Source of the DNA: Hydractinia symbiolongicarpus
Taxonomy: Eukaryota; Cnidaria; Hydrozoa; Anthoathecata; Hydractiniidae
Direction of reading: 5' to 3'
NCBI RefSeq assembly: GCF_029227915.1
Contig: NC_079879.1
Span: forward strand, 11,534,001-11,598,000
Length of the DNA: 64,000 bases
Positions 11,502-24,521 of this stretch are shown one piece after another. Below the pieces are notes generated by a model, which was not told the DNA's origin, made no database searches, and saw nothing but the letters and a program-made list of their open reading frames with translations. The translations under genes and the position numbers were made by a program. Within the stretch, counting starts at the first letter, position 1; every line of letters starts with the position of its first letter.

Positions 11502-12563
11502 TTAACTTTCGGAGTCTAGTTCCAAATGTACGTATGGAGTGGTTCCTCGGGATTCTGTGTGACACCTCACATGGTGAAAAATATTCATTCTTTTAGCTAA
11601 ATCTTCCCGACCCCCAACCGAATCGAAAAATTTCGAAATTGACGAATACCGTAGAGATGATACATACCTTAAACTCAGGGACCTAGAAATAGTGTGAGTT
11701 TTTTTATCTGTAACCTGTTCAACATTGCGTACAGAGGCCATAATGTGCGTGTTTTTATTGCTTATGGTGTTGATTCATTTGCTCGTGCTGCGCATGTGCG
11801 GGAATTACTGAACACCTCGATGACACAGATAAACTGGGGAAGCGCTCAGAAATTAAAACTGGAATGACCGTGGTTACAAAATCGCTTCAGTGTAATCAAA
11901 ATAAAAGTAGGACTGTTCGTATTCTATCTACTTTGAGGAGACATCTCGGGTGAAAAAAAGATGATCATCAAACAAACAATCCGTAAAGAGATACTGGAGT
12001 TACTTCTTGCTGCTCGACAATGATGACTATACAGAGATTTTTAGGCAACAAATCCGTTAATTCAACAATTCTCTCAGTGCACTCTTGCCTGCATAGCTTG
12101 TTAGTATTTGCTTAAGATTGCACCTTAATTATCAGGAAGCGCGAACTTAGTACGACAAAGATGACTGTACTACAAGGCTTTTACTCATAAGAACGCTCAA
12201 CATACCAAGATACTTCATCAAACGTTCTTGACTTTCCCGATTTGAATTTTCAAAATGTTCTTAAATTGTTTTAAACTTTCTCCTTATTTTGCAAATTTTG
12301 AACTTCAGAGGATAATTTCAGTGCAACGATAAAAGAAGCTGTAACCTTCTCTGAAAACACGGGTATGCTTAGGGAAGACGTACTTTTCAAGACCTGGCCT
12401 GTCAAACGTTTGCGCAATGCAAGATTTCCGATGGAAAACTGCAACGGGTGTTTGTCTGGACTGAGAAAACTGAGTCTACGATGTCCGCGCAGTACCGACG
12501 CATTCATAATGACACTCAGTGCTTCCCAGTATTGACAAGGCCTTTAATCTTCTCAACAAGATC
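11502..12563. repeat. Unit 14, L, 1062 bp, hybrid head
   Basis: GAGTCTAG, AATATTC and GTGTTGATTC precede an L-only segment. CTCTCAGTGCAC and TTGTTTTAAAC recur in unit 30. Tail I in an L unit, ends ACAAG. Confidence 0.95.
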
Positions 12564-13306
12564 TTAACTTTCGGAGTCGAGTTCCAAATGTACGTATGGA
12601 GTGGTTCCTCGGGATTCTGCGTGACACCTCACATGGTGAAAAATATTCATTCTTTTAGCTAAATCTTCCCGACCCCGAACCGAATCGAAAAATAACGAAA
12701 TTGACGAATACCGTAGAGATGATACATACCTTAAACTCAGGGACCTAGATATAGTGTGAGTTTTTTTATCTGTAACCTGTTCAACATTGCCTACAGAGGC
12801 CATAATGTGCGTGTTTTTATTGCTTATGGTGTTGATTCATTTGCTCGTGCTGCGCATGTGCGAGAATTACTGTCATAAGAACGCTTAGCATGCCAAAATA
12901 CCTCAGCACACGTTGTTAACTTTCCCGATTTCAAATTTCAAAATGTTCACAAGTTGTTTAAAACTTTATTCCTGTTTTGCCAGTTTTGAACTTTAAAGGA
13001 GAAATTCAGTGCAACGCTAAAAGAAGCAGAAATCTTTGACCATCCTTGGGACTGCTGCAGAAGCAAGGTAAAACTTGTAAGCAGTAACCTTCTCTAGGAA
13101 CACGGGTATGCTTAGGAAAGACGTGCTTTTTAAGACCTGTCCTGTGTGAGGAATGCCCAATCCAAGATTTCCGATGGAAAACTGCAACGGGTGTTTGTCT
13201 GGACTGAGAAAACTGAGTCTACGATGTCCGCGCAGTACCGACGCATTCATAATGACACTCAGTGCTTCCCAGTATTGACAAGGCCTTTAATCTTCTCAAC
13301 AAGATC
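12564..13306. repeat. Unit 15, S, 743 bp
   Basis: Head T with AATATTC and GATATAG. Private GACCCCGAACC interrupts the G-rich motif. First of five S units in a row. Confidence 0.95.
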
Positions 13307-14049
13307 TTAACTTTCGGAGTCGAGTTCCAAATGTACGTATGGAGTGGTTCCTCGGGAATCTGCGTGACACCTCACATGATGAAAAAAATTCATTCTTTTA
13401 GCTAAATGTTCCCGACCCCCAACCGAATCGAAAAATTTCGAAATTGACGAATACCGTAGAGATGATACATACCTTAAACTCAGGTACCTAGAAATAGTGT
13501 GAGTTTTTTTATCTGTAACCTGTTCAACATTGCCTACAGAGGCCATAATGTGCGTGTTTTTATTGCTTATGGTGTTGATTCATTTGCTCGTGCTGCGCAT
13601 GTGCGAGAATTACTGTCATAAGAACGCTTAGCATGCCAAAATACCTCAGCACACGTTGTTAACTTTCCCGATTTAAAATTTCAAAATGTTCACAAGTTGT
13701 TTAAAACTTTATTCCTGTTTTGCCAGTTTTGAACTTTAAAGGAGAAATTCAGTGCAACGCTAAAAGAAGCAGAAATCTTTGACCATCTTTGGGACTGCTG
13801 CAGAAGCCAGGTAAAACTTGTAAGCAGTAACCTTCTCTAGGAACACGGGTATGCTTAGGAAAGACGTGCTTTTTAAGACCTGTCCTGTGTGAGGAATGCC
13901 CAATCCAAGATTTCCGATGGAAAACTGCAACGGGTGTTTGTCTGGACTGAGAAAACTGAGTCTACGATGTCCGCGCAGTACCGACGCATTCATAATGACA
14001 CTAAGTGCTTCCCAGTATTGACAAGGCCTTTAATCTTCTCAACAAGATC
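13307..14049. repeat. Unit 16, S, 743 bp, hybrid head
   Basis: A-to-T hybrid head with CATGATG. Private CAGGTACCTAG. GACCATCTTTGGG is shared with unit 17. Private CACTAAGTGC. Confidence 0.95.
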
Positions 14050-14791
14050 TTAACTTTCGGAGTCGAGTTCCAAATGTACGTATGGAGTGGTTCCTCGGGA
14101 TTCTGCGTGACACCTCACATGGTGAAAAAAATTCATTCTTTTAGCTAAATGTTCCCGACCCCCAACCGAATCGAAAAATTTCGAAATTGACGAATACCGT
14201 AGAGATGATACATACCTTAAACTCAGGGACCTAGAAATAGTGTGCGTTTTTTTATCTGTAACCTGTTCAACATTGCCTACAGAGGCCATAATGTGCGTGT
14301 TTTTTTGCTTATGGTGTTGATTCATTTGCTCGTGCTGCGCATGTGCGAGAATTACTGTCATAAGAACGCTTAGCATGCCAAAATACCTCAGCACACGTTG
14401 TTAACTTTCCCGATTTCAAATTTCAAAATGTTCACAAGTTGTTTAAAACTTTATTCCTGTTTTGCCAGTTTTGAACTTTAAAGGAGAAATTCAGTGCAAC
14501 GCTAAAAGAAGCAGAAATCTTTGACCATCTTTGGGACTGCTGCAGAAGCCAGGTAAAACTTGTAAGCAGTAACCTTCTCTAGGAACACGGGTATGCTTAG
14601 GAAAGACGTGCTTTTTAAGACCTGTCCTGTGTGAGGAATGCCCAATCCAAGATTTCCGATGGAAAACTGCAACGGGTGTTTGTCTGGACTGAGAAAACTG
14701 AGTCTACGATGTCCGCGCAGTACCGACGCATTCATAATGACACTCAGTGCTTCCCAGTATTGACAAGGCCTTTAATCTTCTCAACAAGATC
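14050..14791. repeat. Unit 17, S, 742 bp
   Basis: Head with GGGATTCTG and AATTTCG. One base lost near 14305 (TTTTTTTGCTT for TTTTTATTGCTT). Private GTGTGCGTTT. Confidence 0.95.
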
Positions 14792-15534
14792 TTAACTTTC
14801 GGAGTCGAGTTCCAAATGTACGTATGGAGTGGTTCCTCGGGATTCTGCGTGACACCTCACATGGTGAAAAAAATTCATTCTTTTAGCTAAATGTTCCCGA
14901 CCCCCAACCGAATCGAAAAATAACGAAATTGACGAATGCCGTAGAGATGATACATACCTTAAACTCAGGGACCTAGATATAGTGTGAGTTTTTTTATCTG
15001 TAACCTGTTCAACATTGCCTACAGAGGCCATAATGTGCGTGTTTTTATTGCTTATGGTGTTGATTCATTTGCTCGTGCTGCGCATGTGCGAGAATTACTG
15101 TCATAAGAACGCTTAGCATGCCAAAATACCTCAGCACACGTTGTTAACTTTCCCGATTTAAAATTTCAAAATGTTCACAAGTTGTTTAAAACTTTATTCC
15201 TGTTTTGCCAGTTTTGAACTTTAAAGGAGAAATTCAGTGCAACGCTAAAAGAAGCAGAAATCTTTGACCATCCTTGGGACTGCTGCAGAAGCCAGGTAAA
15301 ACTTGTAAGCAGTAACCTTCTCTAGGAACACGGGTATGCTTAGGAAAGACGTGCTTTTTAAGACCTGTCCTGTGTGAGGAATGCCCAATCCAAGATTTCC
15401 GATGGAAAACTGCAACGGGTGTTTGTCTGGACTGAGAAAACTGAGTCTACGATGTCCGCGCAGTACCGACGCATTCATAATGACACTCAGTGCTTCCCAG
15501 TATTGACAAGGCCTTTAATCTTCTCAACAAGATC
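14792..15534. repeat. Unit 18, S, 743 bp
   Basis: Head T with GAATGCCG and GATATAG; GCCAGGTAAAAC. Nearly the same as unit 10 in head and body. Confidence 0.95.
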
Positions 15535-16240
15535 TTAACTTTCGGAGTCGAGTTCCAAATGTACGTATGGAGTGGTTCCTCGGGATTCTGCGTGACACCT
15601 CACATGGTGAAAAAAATTCATTCTTTTAGCTAAATGTTCCCGACCCCCAACCGAATCGAAAAATAACGAAATTGACGAATGCCGTAGAGATGATACATAC
15701 CTTAAACTCAGGGACCTAGATATAGTGTGAGTTTTTATATCTGTAACCTGTTCAACATTGCCTACAGAGGCCATAATGTGCGTGTTTTTATTGCTTATGG
15801 TGTTGATTCATTTGCTCGTGCTGCGCATGTGCGAGAATTACTGTCATAAGAACGCTTAGCATGCCAAAATACCTCAGCACACGTTGTTAACTTTCCCGTT
15901 TTCAAATTTCAAAATGTTCACAAGTTGTTTAAAACTTTATTCCTGTTTTGCCAGTTTTGAACTTTAAAGGAGAAATTCAGTGCAACGCTAAAAGAAGCAG
16001 AAATCTTTGACCATCCTTGGGACTGCTGCAGAAGCAAGGTAAAACTTGTAAGCAGTAACCTTCTCTAGGAACACGGGTATGCTTAGGAAAGACGTGCTTT
16101 TTAAGACCTGCAAAACTGCAACGGGTGCTTGTCTGGGCCGAGAAAACTGAGTCTACGATGTCCGCGCAGTACCGACGCATTCATAATGATACTCAGTGCT
16201 TCCCAGTATTGACAAGGCCTTTAATCTTCTCAACAAGATC
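15535..16240. repeat. Unit 19, S, 706 bp, internal deletion
   Basis: About 37 bp are missing after AAGACCTG at 16110, removing the end of the body and the start of the tail. Head T with GAATGCCG and TTTTTATATCTG. Private TTTTCAAATTTC and CTGGGCCGAG. Last unit before the regular dimers. Confidence 0.95.
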
Positions 16241-17302
16241 TTAACTTTCGGAGTCGAGTTCCAAATGTACGTATGGAGTGGTTCCTCGGGAATCTGCGTG
16301 ACACCTCACATGGTGAAAAAAATTTATTCTTTTAGCTAAATGTTCCCTAGCCCCAACCGAATCGAAAAATTTCGAAATTGACGAATACCGTAGAGATGAT
16401 ACATACCTTAAACTCAGGGACCTAGAAATAGTGTGAGTTTTTTTATCTGTAACCTGTTCAACATTGCGTACAGAGGCCATAATGCGCGTGTTTTTATTGC
16501 TTATGGTGTTGATTCATTCGCTCGTGCTGCGCATGTGCGGGAATTACTGAACACCTCGATGACACAGATAAACTGGGGAAGCGCTCAGAAATTAAAACTG
16601 GAATGACCGTGGTTACAAAATCGCTTCAGTGTAATCAAAATAAAAGTAGGACTGTTCGTATTCTATCTACTTTGAGGAGACATCTCGGGTGAAAAAAAGA
16701 TGATCATCAAACAAACAATCCGTAAAGAGATACTGGAGTTACTTCTTGCTGCTCGACAATGATGACTATACAGAGATTTTTAGGCAACAAATCCGTTAAT
16801 TCAACAATTCTCTCAATGCACTCTTGCCTGCATAGCTTGTTAGTATTTGCTTAAGATTGCACCTTAATTATCAGGAAGCGCGAACTTAGTACGACAAAGA
16901 TGACTGTACTACAAGGCTTTTACTCATAAGAACGCTCAACATACCAAGATACTTCATCAAACGTTCTTGACTTTCCCGATTTGAATTTTCAAAATGTTCT
17001 TAAATTGTTTTTAACTTTCTCCTTATTTTGCAAATTTTGAACTTTAGAGGAGAATTTCAGTGCAACGATAAAAGAAGCTGTAACCTTCTCTGAAAACACG
17101 GGTATGCTTAGGGAAGACGTACTTTTCAAGACCTGGCCTGTCAAACGTTTGCGCAATGCAAGTTTTCCGATGAAAAACTGCAACGGGTGCTTGTCTGGAC
17201 CGAGAAAACTGAGTCTACGATGTCCGCGCAGTACCGACGCATTCATAATGATACTCAGTGCTTCCCAGTATTGACAAGGCCTTTAATCTTCTCAACATGA
17301 TC
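16241..17302. repeat. Unit 20, L, 1062 bp
   Basis: Head A with AATTTATTC and CATTCGCTCG as in unit 11. Private TTCCCTAGCCCC. Tail II, ends ACATG. Confidence 0.95.
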
Positions 17303-18045
17303 TTAACTTTCGGAGTCGAGTTCCAAATGTACGTATGGAGTGGTTCCTCGGGATTCTGCGTGACACCTCACATGGTGAAAAAAATTCAATCTTTTAGCTA
17401 AATGTTCCCGACCCCCAACCGAATCGAAAAATAACGAAATTGACGAATACCGTAGAGATGATACATACCTTAAACTCAGGGACCTAGAAATAGTGTGAGT
17501 TTTTTTATCTGTAACCTGTTCAACATTGCCTACAGAGGCCATAATGTGCGTGTTTTTATTGCTTATGGTGTTGATTCATTTGCTCGTGCTGCGCATGTGC
17601 GAGAATTACTGTCATAAGAACGCTTAGCATGCCAAAATACCTCAGCACACGTTGTTAACTTTCCCGATTTAAAATTTCAAAATGTTCACAAGTTGTTTAA
17701 AACTTTATTCCTGTTTTGCCAGTTTTGAACTTTAAAGGAGAAATTCAGTGCAACGCTAAAAGAAGCAGAAATCTTTGACCATCCTTGGGACTGCTGCAGA
17801 AGCAAGGTAAAACTTGTAAGCAGTAACCTTCTCTAGGAACACGGGTATGCTTAGGAAAGACGTTCTTTTTAAGACCTGTCCTGTGTGAGGAATGCCCAAT
17901 CCAAGATTTCCGATGGAAAACTGCAACGGGTGTTTGTCTGGACTGAGAAAACTGAGTCTACGATGTCCGCGCAGTACCGACGCATTCATAATGATACTCA
18001 GTGCTTCCCAGTATTGACAAGGCCTTTAATCTTCTCAACAAGATC
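17303..18045. repeat. Unit 21, S, 743 bp
   Basis: Head T with TTCAATCTTT, GACGTTC body, tail I with AATGATAC, ends ACAAG. Confidence 0.95.
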
Positions 18046-19107
18046 TTAACTTTCGGAGTCGAGTTCCAAATGTACGTATGGAGTGGTTCCTCGGGAATCT
18101 GCGTGACACCTCACATGGTGAAAAAAATTCATTATTTTAGCTAAATGTTCCCGACCCCCAACCGAATCGAAAAATTTCGAAATTGACGAATACCGTAGAG
18201 ATGATACATACCTTAAACTCAGGGACCTAGAAATAGTGTGAGTTTTTTTATCTGTAACCTGTTCAACATTGCGTACAGAGGCCATAATGCGCGTGTTTTT
18301 ATTGCTTATGGTGTTTATTCATTTGCTCGTGCTGCGCATGTGCGGGAATTACTGAACACCTCGATGACACAGATAAACTGGGGAAGCGCTCAGAAATTAT
18401 AACTGGAATGACCGTGGTTACAAAATCGCTTCAGTGTAATCAAAATAAAAGTAGGACTGTTCGCATTCTATTTACTTTGAGGAGACATCTTGGGTGAAAA
18501 AAAGATGATCATCAAACAAACAATCCGTAAAGAGATACTGGAGTTACTTCTTGCTGCTCGACAATGATGACTATACAGAGATTTTTAGGCAACAAATCCG
18601 TTAATTCAACAATTCTCTCAATGCACTCTTGCCTGCATAGCTTGTTAGTATTTGCTTAAGATTGCACCTTAATTATCAGGAAGCGCGAACTTAGTACGAC
18701 AAAGATGACTGTACTACAAGGCTTTTACTCATAAGAACGCTCAACATACCAAGATACTTCATCAAACGTTCTTGACTTTCCCGATTTGAATTTTCAAAAT
18801 GTTCTTAAATTGTTTTTAACTTTCTCCTTATTTTGCAAATTTTGAACTTTAGAGGAGAATTTCAGTGCAATGATAAAGGAAGCTGTAACCTTCTCTGAAA
18901 ACACGGGTATGCTTAGGGAAGACGTACTTTTCAAGACCTGGCCTGTCAAACGTTTGCGCAATGCAATTTTTCCGATGAAAAACTGCAACGGGTGCTTGTC
19001 TGGACCGAGAAAACTGAGTCTACGATGTCCGCGCAGTACCGACGCATTCATAATGATACTCAGTGCTTCCCAGTATTGACAAGGCCTTTAATCTTCTCAA
19101 CATGATC
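18046..19107. repeat. Unit 22, L, 1062 bp
   Basis: First unit of super-repeat copy 1. CATTATTTT, AAATTATAAC. Private TTCGCATTCTATTTAC, CTTGGGTG and CAATGATAAAGG. Tail is TTTTTCCGATG without the PstI cluster. Confidence 0.95.
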
Positions 19108-19850
19108 TTAACTTTCGGAGTCGAGTTCCAAATGTACGTATGGAGTGGTTCCTCGGGATTCTGCGTGACACCTCACATGGTGAAAAAAATTCATTCTTTT
19201 AGCTAAATGTTCCCGACCCCCAACCGAATCGAAAAATAACGAAATTGACGAATACCGTAGAGATGATACATACCTTAAACTCAGGGACCTAGAAATAGTG
19301 TGAGTTTTTTTATCTGTAACCTGTTCAACATTGCCTACAGAGGCCATAATGTGCGTATTTTTATTGCTTATGGTGTTCATTCATTTGCTCGTGCTGCGCA
19401 TGTGCGAGAATTACTGTCATAAGAACGCTTAGCATGCCAAAATACCTCAGTACACGTTGTTAACTTTCCCGATTTCAAATTTCAAAATGTTCACAAGTTG
19501 TTTAAAACTTTATTCCTGTTTTGCCAGTTTTGAACTTTAAAGGAGAAATTCAGTGCAACGCTAAAAGAAGCAGAAATCTTTGACCATCCTTGTGACTGCT
19601 GCAGAAGCAAGGTAAAACTTGTAAGCATTAACCTTCTCTAGGAACACGCGTACGCTTAGGAAAGACGTGCTTTTTAAGACCTGCCCTGTGTGAGAAATGC
19701 CCAATCCAAGATTTCCGATGGAAAACTGCAACGGGTGTTTGTCTGGACTGAGAAAACTGAGTCTACGATGTCCGCGCAGTACCGACGCATTCGTAATGAT
19801 ACTCAGTGCTTCCCAGTATTGACAAGGCCTTTAATCTTCTCAACATGATC
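19108..19850. repeat. Unit 23, S, 743 bp
   Basis: Super-repeat S type: GTGTTCATTC, CAGTACACG, CTTGTGACTG, AGCATTAACC, CACGCGTACGC, GTGAGAAATG, ATTCGTAATG. Private GTGCGTATTT. Confidence 0.95.
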
Positions 19851-20912
19851 TTAACTTTCGGAGTCGAGTTTCAAATGTAAGTAAGGAGTGGTTCCTCGGG
19901 ATTCTGCGTGACACCTCACATGGTGAAAAAAATTCATTCTTTTAGCTAAATGTTCCCGACCCCCAACCGAATCGAAAAATTTCGAAATTGACGAATACCG
20001 TAGAGATGATACATACCTTAAACTCAGGGACCTAGAAATAGTGTGAGTTTTTTTATCTGTAACCTGTTCAACATTGCGTACAGAGGCCATAATGCGCGTG
20101 TTTTTATTGCTTATGGTGTTTATTCATTTGCTCGTGCTGCGCATGTGCGGGAATTACTGAACACCTCGATGACACAGATAAACTGGGGAAGCGCTCAGAA
20201 ATTAAAACTGGAATGACCGTGGTTACAAAATCGCTTCAGTGTAATCAAAATAAAAGTAGGACTGTTCGTATTCTATCTACTTTGAGGAGACATCTCGGGT
20301 GAAAAAAAGATGATCATCAAACAAACAATCCGTAAAGAGATACTGGAGTTACTTCTTGCTGCTCGACAATGATGACTATACAGAGATTTTTAGGCAACAA
20401 ATCCGTTAATTCAACAATTCTCTCAATGCACTCTTGCCTGCATAGCTTGTTAGTATTTGCTTAAGATTGCACCTTAATTATCAGGAAGCGCGAACTTAGT
20501 ACGACAAAGATGACTGTACTACAAGGCTTTTACTCATAAGAACGCTCAACATACCAAGATACTTCATCAAACGTTCTTGACTTTCCCGATTTGAATTTTC
20601 AAAATGTTCTTAAATTGTTTTTAACTTTCTCCTTATTTTGCAAATTTTGAACTTTAGAGGAGAATTTCAGTGCAACGATAAAAGAAGCTGTAACCTTCTC
20701 TGAAAACACGGGTATGCTTAGGGAAGACGTACTTTTCAAGACCTGGCCTGTCAAACGTTTGCGCAATGCAATTTTTCCAATGAAAAACTGCAACGGGTGC
20801 TTGTCTGGACCGAGAAAACTGAGTCTACGATGTCCCTGCAGTCCCGCTGCGATCATAATGATACTCAGTGCTTCCCAGCATTGACAAGGCCCTTAATCTT
20901 CTCAACATGATC
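19851..20912. repeat. Unit 24, L, 1062 bp
   Basis: GTAAGTAAGG, GGGATTCTG with AATTTCG; tail III with TTTTTCCAATG; ends ACATG. Confidence 0.95.
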
Positions 20913-21655
20913 TTAACTTTCGGAGTCTAGTTCCAAATGTACGTATGGAGTGGTTCCTCGGGAATCTGCGTGACACCTCACATGGTGAAAAATATTCATC
21001 CTTTTAGCTAAATCTTCCCGACCCCCAACCGAATCGAAAAATAACGAAATTGACGAACACCGTAGAGATGATACTTACCTTAAACTCAGGGACCTAGAAA
21101 TAGTGTGAGTTTTTTTATCTGTAACCTGTTCAACATTGCGTACAGAGGCCATAATGTGCGTGTTTTTATTGCTGATGGTGTTGATTCATTTGCTCGTGCT
21201 GCGCATGTGCGAGAATTACTGTCATAAGAACGCTTAGCATGCCAAAATACCTCAGCACACGTTGTTAACTTTCCCGATTTCAAATTTCAAAATGTTCACA
21301 AGTTGTTTAAAACTTTATTCCTGTTTTGCCAGTTTTGAACTTTAAAGGAGAAATTCAGTGCAACGCTAAAAGAAGCAGAAATCTTTGACCATCCTTGGGA
21401 CTGCTGCAGAAGCAAGGTAAAACTTGTAAGCAGTAACCTTCTCTAGGAACACGGGTATGCTTAGGAAAGACGTGCTTTTTAAGACTTGTCCTGTGTGAGG
21501 AATGCCCAATCCAAGATTTCCGATGGAAAACTGCAACGGGTGTTTGTCTGGACTGAGAAAACTGAGTCTACGATGTCCGCGCAGTACCGACGCATTCGTA
21601 ATGATACTCAGTGCTTCCCAGTATTGACAAGGCCTTTAATCTTCTCAACATGATC
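20913..21655. repeat. Unit 25, S, 743 bp
   Basis: GAGTCTAG, CATCCTTTTAG, GAACACCG, GCTGATGG. ATACTTACC near 21075 makes a stop in the minus-strand 79-codon frame. Private AAGACTTGTCC. Ends ACATG although S. Confidence 0.95.
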
Positions 21656-22717
21656 TTAACTTTCGGAGTCGAGTTTCAAATGTAAGTAAGGAGTGGTTCC
21701 TCGGGATTCTGCGTGACACCTCACATGGTGAAAAAATTTCATTCTTTTAGCTAAATGTTCCCGACCCCCAACCGAATCGAAAAATTTCGAAATTGACGAA
21801 TACCGTAGAGATGATACATACCTTAAACTCAGGGACCTAGAAATAGTGTGAGTTTTTTTATCTGTAACCTGTTCAACATTGCGTACAGAGGCCATAATGC
21901 GCGTGTTTTTATTGCTTATGGTGTTTATTCATTTGCTCGTGCTGCGCATGTGCGGGAATTACTGAACACCTCGATGACACAGATAAACTGGGGAAGCGCT
22001 CAGAAATTAAAACTGGAATGACCGTGGTTACAAAATCGCTTCAGTGTAATCAAAATAAAAGTAGGACTGTTCGTATTCTATCTACTTTGAGGAGACATCT
22101 CGGGTGAAAAAAAGATGATCATCAAACAAACAATCCGTAAAGAGATACTGGAGTTACTTCTTGCTGCTCGACAATGATGACTATACAGAGATTTTTAGGC
22201 AACAAATCCGTTAATTCAACAATTCTCTCAATGCACTCTTGCCTGCATAGCTTGTTAGTATTTGCTTAAGATTGCACCTTAATTATCAGGAAGCGCGAAC
22301 TTAGTACGACAAAGATGACTGTACTACAAGGCTTTTACTCATAAGAACGCTCAACATACCAAGATACTTCATCAAACGTTCTTGACTTTCCCGATTTGAA
22401 TTTTCAAAATGTTCTTAAATTGTTTTTAACTTTCTCCTTATTTTGCAAATTTTGAACTTTAGAGGAGAATTTCAGTGCAACGATAAAAGAAGCTGTAACC
22501 TTCTCTGAAAACACGGGTATGCTTAGGGAAGACGTACTTTTCAAGACCTGGCCTGTCAAACGTTTGCGCAATGCAATTTTTCCAATGAAAAACTGCAACG
22601 GGTGCTTGTCTGGACCGAGAAAACTGAGTCTACGATGTCCCTGCAGTCCCGCTGCGATCATAATGATACTCAGTGCTTCCCAGCATTGACAAGGCCCTTA
22701 ATCTTCTCAACATGATC
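21656..22717. repeat. Unit 26, L, 1062 bp
   Basis: Near copy of unit 24 with AAAAAATTTCATTC. Tail III, ends ACATG. Confidence 0.95.
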
Positions 22718-23459
22718 TTAACTTTCGGAGTCTAGTTCCAAATGTACGTATGGAGTGGTTCCTCGGGAATCTGCGTGACACCTCACATGGTGAAAAATAT
22801 TCATCCTTTTAGCTAAATCTTCCCGACCCCCAACCGAATCGAAAAATAACGAAATTGACGAACACCGTAGAGATGATACATACCTTAAACTCAGGGACCT
22901 AGAAATAGTGTGATTTTTTTATCTGTAACCTGTTCAACATTGCGTACAGAGGCCATAATGTGCGTGTTTTTATTGCTTATGGTGTTGATTCATTTGCTCG
23001 TGCTGCGCATGTGCGAGAATTACTGTCATAAGAACGCTTAGCATGCCAAAATACCTCAGCACACGTTGTTAACTTTCCCGATTTAAAATTTCAAAATGTT
23101 CACAAGTTGTTTAAAACTTTATTCCTGTTTTGCCAGTTTTGAACTTTAAAGGAGAAATTCAGTGCAACGCTAAAAGAAGCAGAAATCTTTGACCATCCTT
23201 GGGACTGCTGCAGAAGCAAGGTAAAACTTGTAAGCAGTAACCTTCTCTAGGAACACGGGTATGCTTAGGAAAGACGTGCTTTTTAAGACCTGTCCTGTGT
23301 GAGGAATGCCCAATCCAAGATTTCCGATGGAAAACTGCAACGGGTGTTTGTCTGGACTGAGAAAACTGAGTCTACGATGTCCGCGCAGTACCGACGCATT
23401 CATAATGACACTCAGTGCTTCCCAGTATTGACAAGGCCTTTAATCTTCTCAACATGATC
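22718..23459. repeat. Unit 27, S, 742 bp
   Basis: GAGTCTAG, CATCC, GAACACCG as in unit 25. One base lost near 22913 (GTGTGATTTTTTT) shifts the minus-strand frame. Confidence 0.95.
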
Positions 23460-24521
23460 TTAACTTTCGGAGTCGAGTTTCAAATGTACGTAAGGAGTGG
23501 TTCCTCGGGAATCTGCGTGACACCTCACATGGTGAAAAATATTCATCCTTTTAGCTAAATCTTCCCGACCCCCAACCGAATCGAAAAATAACGAAATTGA
23601 CGAACACCGTAGAGATGATACATGCCTTAAACTCAGGGACCTAGAAATAGTGTGAGTTTTTTTATCTGTAACCTGTTCAACATTGCGTACAGAGGCCATA
23701 ATGCGCGTGTTTTTATTGCTTATGGTGTTTATTCATTTGCTCGTGCTGCGCATGTGCGGGAATTACTGAACACCTCGATGACACAGATAAACTGGGGAAG
23801 CGCTCAGAAATTAAAACTGGAATGACCGTGGTTACAAAATCGCTTCAGTATAATCAAAATAAAAGTAGGACTGTTCGTATTCTATCTACTTTGAGAAGAC
23901 ATCTCGGGTGAAAAAAAGATGATCATCAAACAAACAATCCGTAAAGAGATACTGGAGTTACTTCTTGCTGCTCGACAATGATGACTATACAGAGATTTTT
24001 AGGCAACAAATCCGTTAATTCAACAATTCTCTCAATGCACTCTTGCCTGCATAGCTTGTTAGTATTTGCTTAAGATTGCACCTTAATTATCAGGAAGCGC
24101 GAACTTAGTACGACAAAGATGACTGTACTACAAGGCTTTTACTCATAAGAACGCTCAACATACCAAGATACTTCATCAAACGTTCTTGACTTTCCCGATT
24201 TGAATTTTCAAAATGTTCTTAAATTGTTTTTAACTTTCTCCTTATTTTGCAAATTTTGAACTTTAGAGGAGAATTTCAGTGCAACGATAAAAGAAGCTGT
24301 AACCTTCTCTGAAAACACGGGTATGCTCAGGGAAGACGTACTTTTCAAGACCTGGCCTGTCAAACGTTTGCGCAATGCAATTTTTCCGATGAAAAACTGC
24401 AACGGGTGCTTGTCTGGACCGAGAAAACTGAGTGTACGATGTCCCTGCAGTCCCGCTGCGATCATAATGATACTCAGTGCTTCCCAGCATTGACAAGGCC
24501 CTTAATCTTCTCAACATGATC
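23460..24521. repeat. Unit 28, L, 1062 bp
   Basis: Shares the private variant set of unit 13, 13,020 bp upstream, apart from that unit's own changes. Tail III with GAGTGTACG. Confidence 0.95.

Larger units (their letters stand above)
18046..21655. repeat. LSLS super-repeat, copy 1 (3610 bp)
   Basis: This tetramer shares private variants with the two other copies at 30680 and 34290. These include CATTATTTT in the first unit, AAATTATAAC in its L-only segment, GTGTTCATTC, CAGTACACG and CACGCGTACGC in the second, GTAAGTAAGG in the third and GCTGATGG in the fourth. It lies 12,634 bp from copy 2, one base off seven dimer lengths. Confidence 0.85.

Noticed and set aside
18870-19079. Plus-strand 69-codon frame in unit 22
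   Set aside because: Created by a private CAATGATAAAGG change in one unit; absent elsewhere.
21086-21283. 65-codon minus-strand frame in units 25, 39 and 43
   Set aside because: Depends on the GCTGATGG variant of the super-repeat and has no features of a gene.
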